Shown here in pieces: positions 46,944 through 55,541 of a stretch of DNA of 64,000 bases. Every line of letters begins with the position of its first letter. Position 1 is the first letter of the stretch. The DNA comes from Modicisalibacter muralis (lineage in GTDB: Bacteria > Pseudomonadota > Gammaproteobacteria > Pseudomonadales > Halomonadaceae). The notes under the pieces are model-generated. The model was not told the origin of the DNA, searched no databases, and saw only the letters and a program-made list of their open reading frames with translations. The position numbers and the translations under genes were made by a program. The stretch is from contig NZ_FNGI01000008.1 in assembly GCF_900102945.1 (NCBI RefSeq), positions 62,001 through 126,000 on the forward strand, given 5' to 3'.

Positions 46944-48056
46944 ATGCAATTCAAGTCTCTTGCAGCAGCCATCGCCATGACCACCGCCGCTACCGGCCTC
47001 GGTCTTGCCACGGTGGTCGATAATACCGCTAACGCTCAGGAAACCTATGAATGGAAGCTGGTCACCTCGTGGCCGAAGAACTTCCCCGGTGTCGGTCAGG
47101 GCCCCGAGCGCCTCGCCGACCTGGTCGAGAAGATGTCCGATGGACGTCTGACCATCAAGGTCTATGGCGCCGGTCAACTGGTTCCCGGCTTCGAGGTCTT
47201 CGGCGCGGTTTCCGCAGGCACCGCCGAGATGGGCCATTCCGCCTCCTACTACTGGAAGGGCAAGGCGCCGGCCGCGCAGTTCTTCGCTGCCGTGCCGTTT
47301 GGCATGAACACCACGGAAATGAATGCCTGGTTGCACTATGGCGACGGTATCGAGCTATGGAACGAGCTCTACGACCAGTTCGGGCTGCAAGTCATGGCGG
47401 CCGGCGCCACCGGCGTGCAGATGGGTGGCTGGTACAACAAGCAGATCAACTCCGTCGCCGATCTCGAAGGTCTCAAGATGCGCATGCCGGGCCTCGGCGG
47501 CGAGGTCATGAGCCGCATGGGCGTGGCGATCGTCAACATGCCGGGCGGTGAAATCTTCACCTCGCTGCAGTCCGGCGCCATCGATGCCACCGACTGGATC
47601 GGCCCGTACAACGACCTGGCCTTCGGCCTGCACCAGGCCGCCGAGTATTACTACTATCCGGGCTGGCACGAGCCGACGGTGATGTTCGAACTGATCATCA
47701 ACGACGAAGCCTGGTCATCGCTGCCCGAGGATCTGCAGGCGATCGTCAAGACCGCCGCTCGCGACGTCAATCAGGATGTCATCGACGAGTACACCGCGCG
47801 CAACAACGACGCCCTGCAGACGCTGATCGACGAGCACGGCGTCAAGCTCCGGCGTTACCCCGACGATGTGCTGGCGCGCGCCAAGGAGATCTCCGCCAAG
47901 GTCACCCAGGAGCTGGCCGCCTCCAGCCCCATGGCGCAGAAGATCTACGACTCCTACAGTGCCTTCCAGGACAAGGTGGTCAATTACCACGCCATCTCCG
48001 AACAGGCCTACTACAATGCGCGTAACCCGGAGGGCGACACTACCGCTGCGGAATAA
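46944..48056 (+). CDS. TRAP substrate-binding protein, 2-oxo-acid (TakP-like) type
   Basis: Periplasmic binding protein of 370 residues with a signal peptide ending NTANAQ. The mature region starts WKLVTSWPKNFPGVGQG and includes MGHSASYYWKGKAPAAQFF, GVQMGGWYNKQI and DATDWIGPYNDLAFG, all typical of the TakP subgroup that binds pyruvate and other 2-oxo acids through sodium. The arginine expected in the R-M-P-GLGGEV region is present (MRMPGLGGEV). The gene is last (Q-M-P), whereas P-Q-M order is more usual. AAGGGG precedes the start. Confidence 0.93.
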   Translation: MQFKSLAAAIAMTTAATGLGLATVVDNTANAQETYEWKLVTSWPKNFPGVGQGPERLADLVEKMSDGRLTIKVYGAGQLVPGFEVFGAVSAGTAEMGHSASYYWKGKAPAAQFFAAVPFGMNTTEMNAWLHYGDGIELWNELYDQFGLQVMAAGATGVQMGGWYNKQINSVADLEGLKMRMPGLGGEVMSRMGVAIVNMPGGEIFTSLQSGAIDATDWIGPYNDLAFGLHQAAEYYYYPGWHEPTVMFELIINDEAWSSLPEDLQAIVKTAARDVNQDVIDEYTARNNDALQTLIDEHGVKLRRYPDDVLARAKEISAKVTQELAASSPMAQKIYDSYSAFQDKVVNYHAISEQAYYNARNPEGDTTAAE

Positions 48057-48070
48057 CACGCGGTAATGCG

Positions 48071-48102
48071 AAACGGGCTCGCCATTGGCGAGCCCGTTTT
48101 TT
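48071..48102 (+). terminator. rho-independent terminator of the TRAP operon
   Basis: A perfect 13-bp stem AAACGGGCTCGCC / GGCGAGCCCGTTT with a 3-base loop runs into six T residues, 14 bp after the stop. Confidence 0.92.
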
Positions 48103-48143
48103 ACCGATACCTTTACCCTATTACCGCTGGCGTAGAGTCCGAC

Positions 48144-49586
48144 TCAACTACCGGCGACCGCCATCAGCTTGACCCATTCGATCATCGGCGACGGGTAAAC
48201 GCCCAGCAACAGCACCAGCAGCGCCAGACCCAGCACCACCACGCCACCGGCGCGCACGCCCCAATCATGGGGCGCGTCGCGACGCTGCATGCCCGGTTCG
48301 ACCAGGAACAGCGTGACCATCACCCGCAGATAGTAGAAGAGCCCGATGGCACTGCCCATGATGATACCGCCGACCAGCCACCAGCGCTCGGCCTCCACGC
48401 CCAGCGCGATGATATAGAACTTGCCGATGAAACCCGCCGTGAAGGGGATGCCGGCCAACGACAGCATCGATACGGTCAGCACCGCCGTGAGATAGGGCCG
48501 CCGCCAGAACAGGCCGCGATAGTGGTGCAGCGCCGCTGCGTCCTCGCCGCTGTAGGGCGTCGACAACAGCGTAACCACGCCGAAGGCGCCCAGCGTCGTC
48601 ACCAGATAGGTCACCAGATAGACACCCACGGTTTCCACCGCCAGTCCGTCGCCGATCACCAGCGCCACCATCAGGTAGCCGAAGTGCGCGATCGACGAAT
48701 AGCCGAGCAGGCGCTTGAGATTGGACTGGGCGAGTGCCAACAGATTGCCGACCAGCATGGTGACTACCGCCAGCACCGCCAGCAGGCCATGCAGCCAATC
48801 GCCCTGGAAGGCCGGCGCCACCAGCACCAGACGCAGGAGCACGACGAACACCGCGACCTTGCTCGCCGACGCCAGGAAGGTCGCGGCGGGCCCGGGGCCG
48901 CCCTCGTAGACATCCGGCGTCCACAGATGGAAGGGTACGATGGATAGCTTGAAGCCCAGGCCGACGAGCATCAACCCGGCACCGGCCAGCGCCCAGGCGT
49001 TGGGGTCCTCGGTAAGCGCCACCGCCAGCCCGGCCAGATCCAGTCGTCCGGTCTGGGCATACAACAATGCCATGCCGAACAGCAGAAAGGCCGTGGCCGC
49101 CGCCGATAGCACCAGGTACTTGATGCCGGCTTCCAGGGAATGCCGCTCGCGAAACGCGTAGGCGAGCATGCCGTACAGCGGCATCGACAGCAGTTCGAGG
49201 CCGAAGAACAGCGTCGCCAGGTGCCGGCTCGCCGCCAACACGATACCGCCCGCCGCCGCGCACAGCAGCAGTAGATAAAACTCCTCGCGGGGGCCGGGGT
49301 ACTTCTCCAGGTAAGCGTGCGCCAGGGTCACGCAGACCAAGGTCGAGATCAGGATCAGTATCGCGGCAAACAGTGCCAGTCCGTCGATGACCAGCAGTGG
49401 CGTTTCGACCGGGCCCATCTGCCAGATGACCAGTACCGACAGCAGCGCAATATTCAGGCCGGCGGCGGAGGCAATCGCCGTTCCGGCATGGTGGCGTTGC
49501 CAGGCGATACCCAGCATCACCGCGACCGCCGTGATGCAAACCAGGATCAGCGGCGTGAGGGCCACGAGGTGCGTCATGGTCAGCAT
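48144..49586 (-). CDS. nuoN: NADH-quinone oxidoreductase subunit N
   Basis: Antiporter-like proton-pumping subunit of complex I. The 480 residues form about 14 helices, with key residues in AYAFRERHSLEAGIKYLVLSA (TM5 glutamate region and TM7), FHLWTPDVYEGGP (lysine and broken-helix region) and KRLLGYSSIAHFGY. It is the last gene of the operon, adjoining nuoM directly. No obvious terminator separates it from the convergent TRAP terminator, whose hairpin is symmetrical. Confidence 0.97.
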   Translation of the reverse strand: MLTMTHLVALTPLILVCITAVAVMLGIAWQRHHAGTAIASAAGLNIALLSVLVIWQMGPVETPLLVIDGLALFAAILILISTLVCVTLAHAYLEKYPGPREEFYLLLLCAAAGGIVLAASRHLATLFFGLELLSMPLYGMLAYAFRERHSLEAGIKYLVLSAAATAFLLFGMALLYAQTGRLDLAGLAVALTEDPNAWALAGAGLMLVGLGFKLSIVPFHLWTPDVYEGGPGPAATFLASASKVAVFVVLLRLVLVAPAFQGDWLHGLLAVLAVVTMLVGNLLALAQSNLKRLLGYSSIAHFGYLMVALVIGDGLAVETVGVYLVTYLVTTLGAFGVVTLLSTPYSGEDAAALHHYRGLFWRRPYLTAVLTVSMLSLAGIPFTAGFIGKFYIIALGVEAERWWLVGGIIMGSAIGLFYYLRVMVTLFLVEPGMQRRDAPHDWGVRAGGVVVLGLALLVLLLGVYPSPMIEWVKLMAVAGS

Positions 49587-51143
49587 TTATCGAGCCCCCG
49601 TCAGCAAAGTGGTCGCGGCGTTGGCGTCGGCCACGCTGAATATCTGCTGCACTTGGCTCATCGCTGAAGCCGTGGTATCCAGCAGCGGCTGGGGATAAAG
49701 CCCAAAGAACAGCACCAGGGCCAGCAGGCTCAGCATCATGGCGTATTCACGCCGGTCGAAATCGGCGAAACGCTGCTCATCCCGCGATGGCCCGTAATGC
49801 GCTCGTTGCATCAATATCAGCGAATAGACTGCCGCCAGCACCAGCCCGGCGCTGGCGATGACCACGACCCACGGCGCCACGCCGAAGGTGCCGAACAGCA
49901 CCATGAACTCGCCGACGAAGTTGGCCGTTCCAGGCATGCCCAACGAGGCCATGACGAAACACAGCGAGAAGCCCGACAGGCTGCCCATGCGTCCCCATAG
50001 CCCGCCCATCTTGCGCATGTCGCGGCTACCCAGGCGCTCGTAGATCTGACCGCTGAGGATGAACAGAGCGGCCGCCGAGAAGGCGTGAGCGACCATCAGC
50101 GCCACCACGCCCTGCAGAGCCAGCTTGGAACCCGAGTAGATGCCGATCAGCACGAAGCCCATGTGCGAAATACTGGTGTAGGCGATCAGGCGCTTGATGT
50201 CATGCTGGCCGCAAGCCATCACCGCGCCGTAGAAAATCCCCACCAGCCCCAGGCCCATGGCGATCGGCGCGAAGGCCTGCGACGCCTCGGGAAACAGCGG
50301 GATCGCGAAGCGCAGCATGCCGTAGGCCGCGGTCTTGAGCAGAATACCCGCCAGATCCACGCTACCCGCGGTGGGTGCCTGGGCATGCGCATCGGGCAGC
50401 CAGCCATGCAGCGGCACCACCGGCAGCTTGACCGCGAAGGCAATGAAGAAGCCCAGCATCAACCACATCGCCACGCCGTCGGAAAGCGGCGTGTTACGCA
50501 GTACCTCGTAGCTGAACGAGTACTCGCCGGTATTGGTGTAATGAATGAAAACCAGGCCCAGGATGGCCACCAGCATCAACAGGCCACTGGCCTGGGTGTA
50601 GATGAAGAACTTGGCCGCCGTGGCGATGCGCGTCTTGCCGTCCGAACCGCTGTGCCCCCACAGCGCGATCAGGAAGTACATCGGCACCAGCATCATTTCC
50701 CAGAAGAAGAAGAACAGGAACAGGTCGATGGCCAGGAACACCCCGACCACCCCGCCGAGAATCCACAGCAGGTTGAGGTGGAAGAAGCCCACCCGGCGCA
50801 CGATCTCGGTCCACGAACACAGCACCGCCAGCGCGCCGAGGAAACCGGTCAACGCGATCAGCACCAGCGACAGGCCGTCGAGCGCCAGATGCACGTCGAT
50901 GCCGAAGCGCGGGATCCACGGCACCCGCCACTCCATGGCCCAGGCAGCGCCGTCGGCCGCGCCAGCCATGGCGCCGGCCGGCAGCTGGTAATCGCCGCTC
51001 CACCATAGCCCCAGGGTAATCAGAAGTTCGAGCAGCATGGTGCCGAGTGCGATCCAACGCGGGGCCATCTCTCCCCAACGCTCCGCCTGCCAACACAACA
51101 GCCCGCCGATAAATGGGATCAGGATCAACCAGACCAGCGTCAT
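49587..51143 (-). CDS. nuoM: NADH-quinone oxidoreductase subunit M
   Basis: Antiporter-like subunit of complex I, 518 residues. Conserved pieces are FFFWEMMLVPMYFLIALWG (TM5 Glu), KFFIYTQASGLLMLVAI, VPLHGWLPDAHAQAPTAGSV and KRLIAYTSISHMGFVLIG. About 14 helices. Its stop adjoins the nuoN start; nuoL lies 98 bp upstream, a larger gap than most in this operon. Confidence 0.97.
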   Translation of the reverse strand: MTLVWLILIPFIGGLLCWQAERWGEMAPRWIALGTMLLELLITLGLWWSGDYQLPAGAMAGAADGAAWAMEWRVPWIPRFGIDVHLALDGLSLVLIALTGFLGALAVLCSWTEIVRRVGFFHLNLLWILGGVVGVFLAIDLFLFFFFWEMMLVPMYFLIALWGHSGSDGKTRIATAAKFFIYTQASGLLMLVAILGLVFIHYTNTGEYSFSYEVLRNTPLSDGVAMWLMLGFFIAFAVKLPVVPLHGWLPDAHAQAPTAGSVDLAGILLKTAAYGMLRFAIPLFPEASQAFAPIAMGLGLVGIFYGAVMACGQHDIKRLIAYTSISHMGFVLIGIYSGSKLALQGVVALMVAHAFSAAALFILSGQIYERLGSRDMRKMGGLWGRMGSLSGFSLCFVMASLGMPGTANFVGEFMVLFGTFGVAPWVVVIASAGLVLAAVYSLILMQRAHYGPSRDEQRFADFDRREYAMMLSLLALVLFFGLYPQPLLDTTASAMSQVQQIFSVADANAATTLLTGAR

Positions 51144-51241
51144 AAGCCTTGCGTTCCCTGTGAATATTCCGGCGTCACCGCCTGCCTCGATCGACGTCTC
51201 GTCATGTCGAATCCCTTAGTCATACGTTATTCATGGCGTGG

Positions 51242-53113
51242 TCAGGCCCCGAGGACCAGCACCAGCAGCACCAGCGTCGCGCCGAACACCATCGAGGTGG
51301 CATAAATGCGCATCTTGCCGGTCTGCGTGCGTGTAAGCCCCGCGTTGAATAGCCAGGCCAGGCGCGTGGAAAGACCAATCAAGCCATCGAGGGGGTCGCC
51401 GCTCAGCAGCCTGACCAGGCCACGATAAGGACGCACCAGCAGCCGGTCGAAGAAGGCATCGAAGCCCCAGGCGTGATTCCATAGCGTCCACAGCCGCGCG
51501 CCCCAGCCCTGCCCGGCGAGGCGCGCCAGCCACTCGCGCCGGCGCAGGAACAGCCAGGCCCCAAGAGCGATACCCGCCAGCGCGGTCGCGGAGGCGATGA
51601 TCTCCAACGCGGTATGCCAGGCGTGCACGCCTTCGCCGGGGCTCGCCGGGAGCACGTCCGCCAGCGGCGGTTGCAGCCAGGCACCGAGGAACGTCGACAG
51701 CACGGCCAGCACGACCAGCGGCAGGCCATGCACCAAGCCGCGCCCCGCTTCGGCATGCCGTGCGTTGTCGCTTTTCGTTTCGCCATGGAAGGTGCCGATG
51801 ATCAGCCGCAGGGTGTACAGCGAGGTCAGGAACGCCCCGATCAAACCGGCCAGCAACAGCCCACCATTACCCGAGGCCAGCGCCTGCCAGAGAATTTCGT
51901 CCTTGCTGTAGAAGCCGGCGGTAATCAGCGGCAGTGCCGCCAGGGCCGCGCCACCGATCACGAAACCGGCGTAGGCCAGCGGCAGGCGCCGCCACAACCC
52001 ACCCAGGCGGCTCATGTCCTGCTCATGATGGCAGCTGACGATCACCGCGCCGGCGGAGAGGAACAACAGCGCCTTGAAGAAGGCATGGGTCATCAGATGG
52101 AAGATCGCCGCATCGAAGGCGCCCACGCCCAGCGCCAGGAACATATAGCCGATCTGGCTCATCGTCGAGTAGGCCAGTACGCGCTTGATGTCGGTCTGCG
52201 CCAGCGCGGCGAAACCGGCCATCAGCAGCGTCAGCGCGCCGATCACGCCGACCAGGTAGAGCACGTCCGGGGCCAGCGTGAAGATGCCGTTCATGCGCGC
52301 GATCAGATAAACCCCGGCGGTGACCATGGTTGCCGCATGGATCAGCGCCGAAACCGGCGTAGGGCCGGCCATGGCATCGGCCAACCAGGTATGCAACGGC
52401 AACTGCGCCGATTTACCCATCGCCCCACCCAGGATCAGCAGCGCGGCCAGCTCGACCATGGTGTCGCCACGCGCCCAGACCTCGGGCGCACGCTGGAGGA
52501 TTTCGGCGATGTTCAGCGTGCCCAGTTCGAGGAAGATCAAGAACATGCCGATGGCCAGAAACACATCGCCGATGCGCGTGACGATAAACGCCTTGAAGGC
52601 CGCCCAGCCGTTGGTCGAGTGCTGGTAGTAATAGCCAATCAGCAGATAGCTGCACATCCCCACGCCTTCCCAGCCGAGGAAGAGCATCAACAGATTGTCG
52701 CCCAGCACCAGCAATATCATGCTGAACACGAACAGGTTCATGAAGGCGTAGAAGCGCGTGATCCCTTCCTCGCCACGCATGTACCAGGCGGCGAACAGAT
52801 GGATCAGAAAGCCCACGCCGGTGATCACGCCGAGCATGGTCAACGACAGCCCATCGAGCGCCAGGCCGATGGTTGGCTGGAAGTCGCCCACGGCTATCCA
52901 GGTCCACAGAGTGACCGTCTGCGGCGCGCCGTCTCCGGCGAGAAACTGTAGGAAGATCAGGCCGGTGACCAGCGCCGACAGGCCGATGCTGGCCACGCCG
53001 ACAAAGGCGCTGGCACGCTCGCTCAAGGTGCCACGCGATATCGAAAGAATCAGCGTCCCGGCTAGCGGTAACAGGAAAGTCAGTGGCAAGAGTAACGTCA
53101 TTGGCAATCCCAT
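51242..53113 (-). CDS. nuoL: NADH-quinone oxidoreductase subunit L
   Basis: Largest antiporter-like subunit, 623 residues, carrying the distal proton channel and the long lateral helix at its C terminus. Motifs include FLGWEGVGMCSYLLIGYY (TM5 Glu), AFIVTRIGDVFLAIGMFL, LPLHTWLADAMAGPTPVSAL and KRVLAYSTMSQIGYMF. The start at 53113 overlaps the nuoK stop (TAATG); an internal ATG at 53101 is also possible. Confidence 0.97.
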   Translation of the reverse strand: MGLPMTLLLPLTFLLPLAGTLILSISRGTLSERASAFVGVASIGLSALVTGLIFLQFLAGDGAPQTVTLWTWIAVGDFQPTIGLALDGLSLTMLGVITGVGFLIHLFAAWYMRGEEGITRFYAFMNLFVFSMILLVLGDNLLMLFLGWEGVGMCSYLLIGYYYQHSTNGWAAFKAFIVTRIGDVFLAIGMFLIFLELGTLNIAEILQRAPEVWARGDTMVELAALLILGGAMGKSAQLPLHTWLADAMAGPTPVSALIHAATMVTAGVYLIARMNGIFTLAPDVLYLVGVIGALTLLMAGFAALAQTDIKRVLAYSTMSQIGYMFLALGVGAFDAAIFHLMTHAFFKALLFLSAGAVIVSCHHEQDMSRLGGLWRRLPLAYAGFVIGGAALAALPLITAGFYSKDEILWQALASGNGGLLLAGLIGAFLTSLYTLRLIIGTFHGETKSDNARHAEAGRGLVHGLPLVVLAVLSTFLGAWLQPPLADVLPASPGEGVHAWHTALEIIASATALAGIALGAWLFLRRREWLARLAGQGWGARLWTLWNHAWGFDAFFDRLLVRPYRGLVRLLSGDPLDGLIGLSTRLAWLFNAGLTRTQTGKMRIYATSMVFGATLVLLVLVLGA

Positions 53114-53421
53114 TATCCACGCATCCTACTGGCCGCATCGAGATCCAGCGTCTTGAAACGGTGGTTGAGCTGAATCAGCAGCGCCAGCCCCACGCTGGCC
53201 TCCGCCGCCGCCAGGGTGATCACCAGCAGGAACATCGCCTGGCCCTCGGGCTGTTGCCAGGCCGTGCCGCCGACGATGAAGGCCAAACCCGCCGCATTGA
53301 GCATGACCTCGAGACTCATCAACACGAAGATCATGTTGCGGCGAAACATCAGCCCCGCCAGACCCAGCGCAAACAGGATGGCCGCCAACACCAGGCCATG
53401 TTCCATCGGCACACCGCTCAT
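53113..53421 (-). CDS. nuoK: NADH-quinone oxidoreductase subunit K
   Basis: A 102-residue membrane subunit with three helices, starting [19 protein letters not shown] at 53421, overlapping the nuoJ stop (ATGA). The conserved glutamates of the proton path lie in [17 protein letters not shown] and [13 protein letters not shown]. The length equals the usual 100-102 residues. Confidence 0.97.
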   Translation of the reverse strand: MSGVPMEHGLVLAAILFALGLAGLMFRRNMIFVLMSLEVMLNAAGLAFIVGGTAWQQPEGQAMFLLVITLAAAEASVGLALLIQLNHRFKTLDLDAASRMRG

Positions 53422-53957
53422 GCGTCTCCCCTCGCGCCCGTTTCCCGATTCGTCGCCGGCTTGTCCGGCGCCATGCGTCCGACGTGCGATGCCGTGACCA
53501 GCGCCGCCAGCAGCAGCATCGCCGCCAGTTCGACCACGATCAGCCAGGGACCGAACAGGGTGATGCCCACCATCTTGGCGGTCAGCGTCTCGCCCTGGAT
53601 CACCAGGCCGATATCGCCGCGCCACAGCGTGGCGATCAACACCAGCAACAGCGCGGCGGCGAGAACCGCCGGGCCCAGCCAGGTACGCGGCTTGAGCCAG
53701 GCACGCTCCTGGGCGGCGACCCCCTCGCCAAGATTCAGCATCATCACCACGAACACGAACAGCACCATGATCGCACCCGCATAGACGATGATTTCCAGCG
53801 CCCCGGCGAACGGCGCGCCGAGCGAGAAAAACACCATCGCCACGGCGATCAGCGAGACAATCAGATACAGCAGCGCATGCACCGGATTGGCATTGGTGAT
53901 GACCCCGAGCGTCGCCAGCACGGCAACCAGGCCGCTCAGGTAGAAGGCGATTTCCAT
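53418..53957 (-). CDS. nuoJ: NADH-quinone oxidoreductase subunit J
   Basis: The start [18 protein letters not shown] at 53957 is preceded by AAGGGGA and gives 179 residues with five helices. The [17 protein letters not shown] and [24 protein letters not shown] segments are diagnostic; the latter contains the pi-bulge helix (TM3) that moves during catalysis. Coupled to nuoK by overlap. Confidence 0.97.
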   Translation of the reverse strand: MEIAFYLSGLVAVLATLGVITNANPVHALLYLIVSLIAVAMVFFSLGAPFAGALEIIVYAGAIMVLFVFVVMMLNLGEGVAAQERAWLKPRTWLGPAVLAAALLLVLIATLWRGDIGLVIQGETLTAKMVGITLFGPWLIVVELAAMLLLAALVTASHVGRMAPDKPATNRETGARGDA

Positions 53958-54004
53958 TAACGTCCCCTTGGCACTAACCACTCTTTCCCAAACGCGCGGA
54001 AGCG

Positions 54005-54553
54005 TCAGGGCATCAATGTCTTAACATCCTTCGGCGCTTCTTCGTTCTGGGCGCGCCCCTTGTCCTTGCCGGCGATTGACAGTCCGGCCACGCGGTAAAA
54101 GTGGTAGTCGTGATCCTTGCCCGGCCCGCTGATTAGCAGGTCTTCCTTCTCGTAAACCAACTCCTGACGGCGGTATTCGCCCATCTCGAAATCCGGCGTC
54201 AATTGAATTGCCGAGGTCGGGCAGGCCTCCTCGCACATGCCACAGAAGATGCAGCGCGAAAAGTTGATGCGGAAAAACTCGGGATACCAGCGGCCATCTT
54301 CCTTCTCGCCCTTCTGCAGCGAGATACAGGCCACCGGGCAAGCCACCGCGCAAAGGTTGCAGGCCACGCAGCGCTCCTCGCCGTCGGGGTCGCGGGTCAA
54401 CACGATGCGACCGCGATAGCGCGGCGGCAGGTAAACCTTCTGCTCGGGATAATTGACCGTCTCGCGCTTGCGAAAGGTATGCATGAAGACCATGCCGATC
54501 GTACGCAGTTGCGACCAGGTGCCTTTGAACAGCCACATGAGCATGTCAGTCAC
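54005..54553 (-). CDS. nuoI: NADH-quinone oxidoreductase subunit I
   Basis: Peripheral-arm subunit with clusters N6a and N6b. The 182 residues carry two CxxCxxCxxxCP motifs: [12 protein letters not shown] and [12 protein letters not shown]. An N-terminal amphipathic helix anchors it to the membrane, and the [18 protein letters not shown] lead-in is conserved. It starts seven bases after nuoH. Confidence 0.98.
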   Translation of the reverse strand: MTDMLMWLFKGTWSQLRTIGMVFMHTFRKRETVNYPEQKVYLPPRYRGRIVLTRDPDGEERCVACNLCAVACPVACISLQKGEKEDGRWYPEFFRINFSRCIFCGMCEEACPTSAIQLTPDFEMGEYRRQELVYEKEDLLISGPGKDHDYHFYRVAGLSIAGKDKGRAQNEEAPKDVKTLMP

Positions 54554-54560
54554 TCCTTGG

Positions 54561-55541
54561 TCAGGCGGGACCGGCGAGCAGAATCACCGCGCCGGTCACC
54601 AGTAGGTTGATCAGGGTCAGCGGCAGGCAGATCTTCCAGCCGAAGCTCATCACCCGATCGTAACGGGGGCGCGGCAACGACGCGCGCAGCAGGATGAACA
54701 ACACTAGGAAGATGCCCGTCTTGAGCGCGAACCACACGAACGGCGGCAGCCATGGGCCATGCCAGCCGCCGAAGAATAGCGTCACCAGCAGCGCCGAGAT
54801 CAGCACCATACCGACGTACTCGCCGATGAAGAACATGCCGAACTTCATGCTCGAGTATTCGACGTGATAGCCGTCGGCCAGCTCCTGCTCGGCTTCCGGC
54901 TGGTCGAAGGGATGGCGGTGAGTCACCGCGATACCGGCGATCACGAAGGTACAGAAGCCGAAGAACTGCGGAATGATGAACCACATGCCCTGCTGGGCAT
55001 CGACGATGTCGCGCATGTTGAACGAACCGGTCGTCGCCACCACGCCCATCAATGCCAGGCCCATGAACACTTCATAGGACAGCGTCTGCGCCGAGGCGCG
55101 CATGGCGCCGATCAGCGCGTATTTGTTACCGCTGGCCCAACCGCCGAACAGCACCGCATAGACATTGATGCCGGCCATGGCGAAGAAGAACAGCAGGCCG
55201 ACGTTCATGTCCGAGACCCCCCAGGTGGGGGTGATCGGGATGATCATGAACGACAGCAGCAGCGAGGCCATGGCGATGCCCGGCGCCAGCACGAACAGGG
55301 TGCGGTCGGCGAACGGCGGGATCCAGTCTTCCTTGAAGAAGATCTTGATCATGTCGGCGACCAGTTGCAGCGTGCCGAATGGACCGACGCGATTGGGCCC
55401 GTAGCGATCCTGCCACAGCCCCAGCAGGCGCCGCTCGACCACCGTCATCACCGCCCCCAGCAATACCGCCGCCAGCAGAATCACCACGGCCTGCAGCATG
55501 GCGACGATCGCCGCCACGACCTGCGGAGTCAGCCAGTTCAT
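54561..55541 (-). CDS. nuoH: NADH-quinone oxidoreductase subunit H
   Basis: Membrane subunit of 326 residues that forms the quinone entry chamber with nuoB/CD. Conserved segments are [41 protein letters not shown] and the acidic [20 protein letters not shown] loop. Eight helices. Its start overlaps the nuoG stop by four bases. Confidence 0.98.
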   Translation of the reverse strand: MNWLTPQVVAAIVAMLQAVVILLAAVLLGAVMTVVERRLLGLWQDRYGPNRVGPFGTLQLVADMIKIFFKEDWIPPFADRTLFVLAPGIAMASLLLSFMIIPITPTWGVSDMNVGLLFFFAMAGINVYAVLFGGWASGNKYALIGAMRASAQTLSYEVFMGLALMGVVATTGSFNMRDIVDAQQGMWFIIPQFFGFCTFVIAGIAVTHRHPFDQPEAEQELADGYHVEYSSMKFGMFFIGEYVGMVLISALLVTLFFGGWHGPWLPPFVWFALKTGIFLVLFILLRASLPRPRYDRVMSFGWKICLPLTLINLLVTGAVILLAGPA

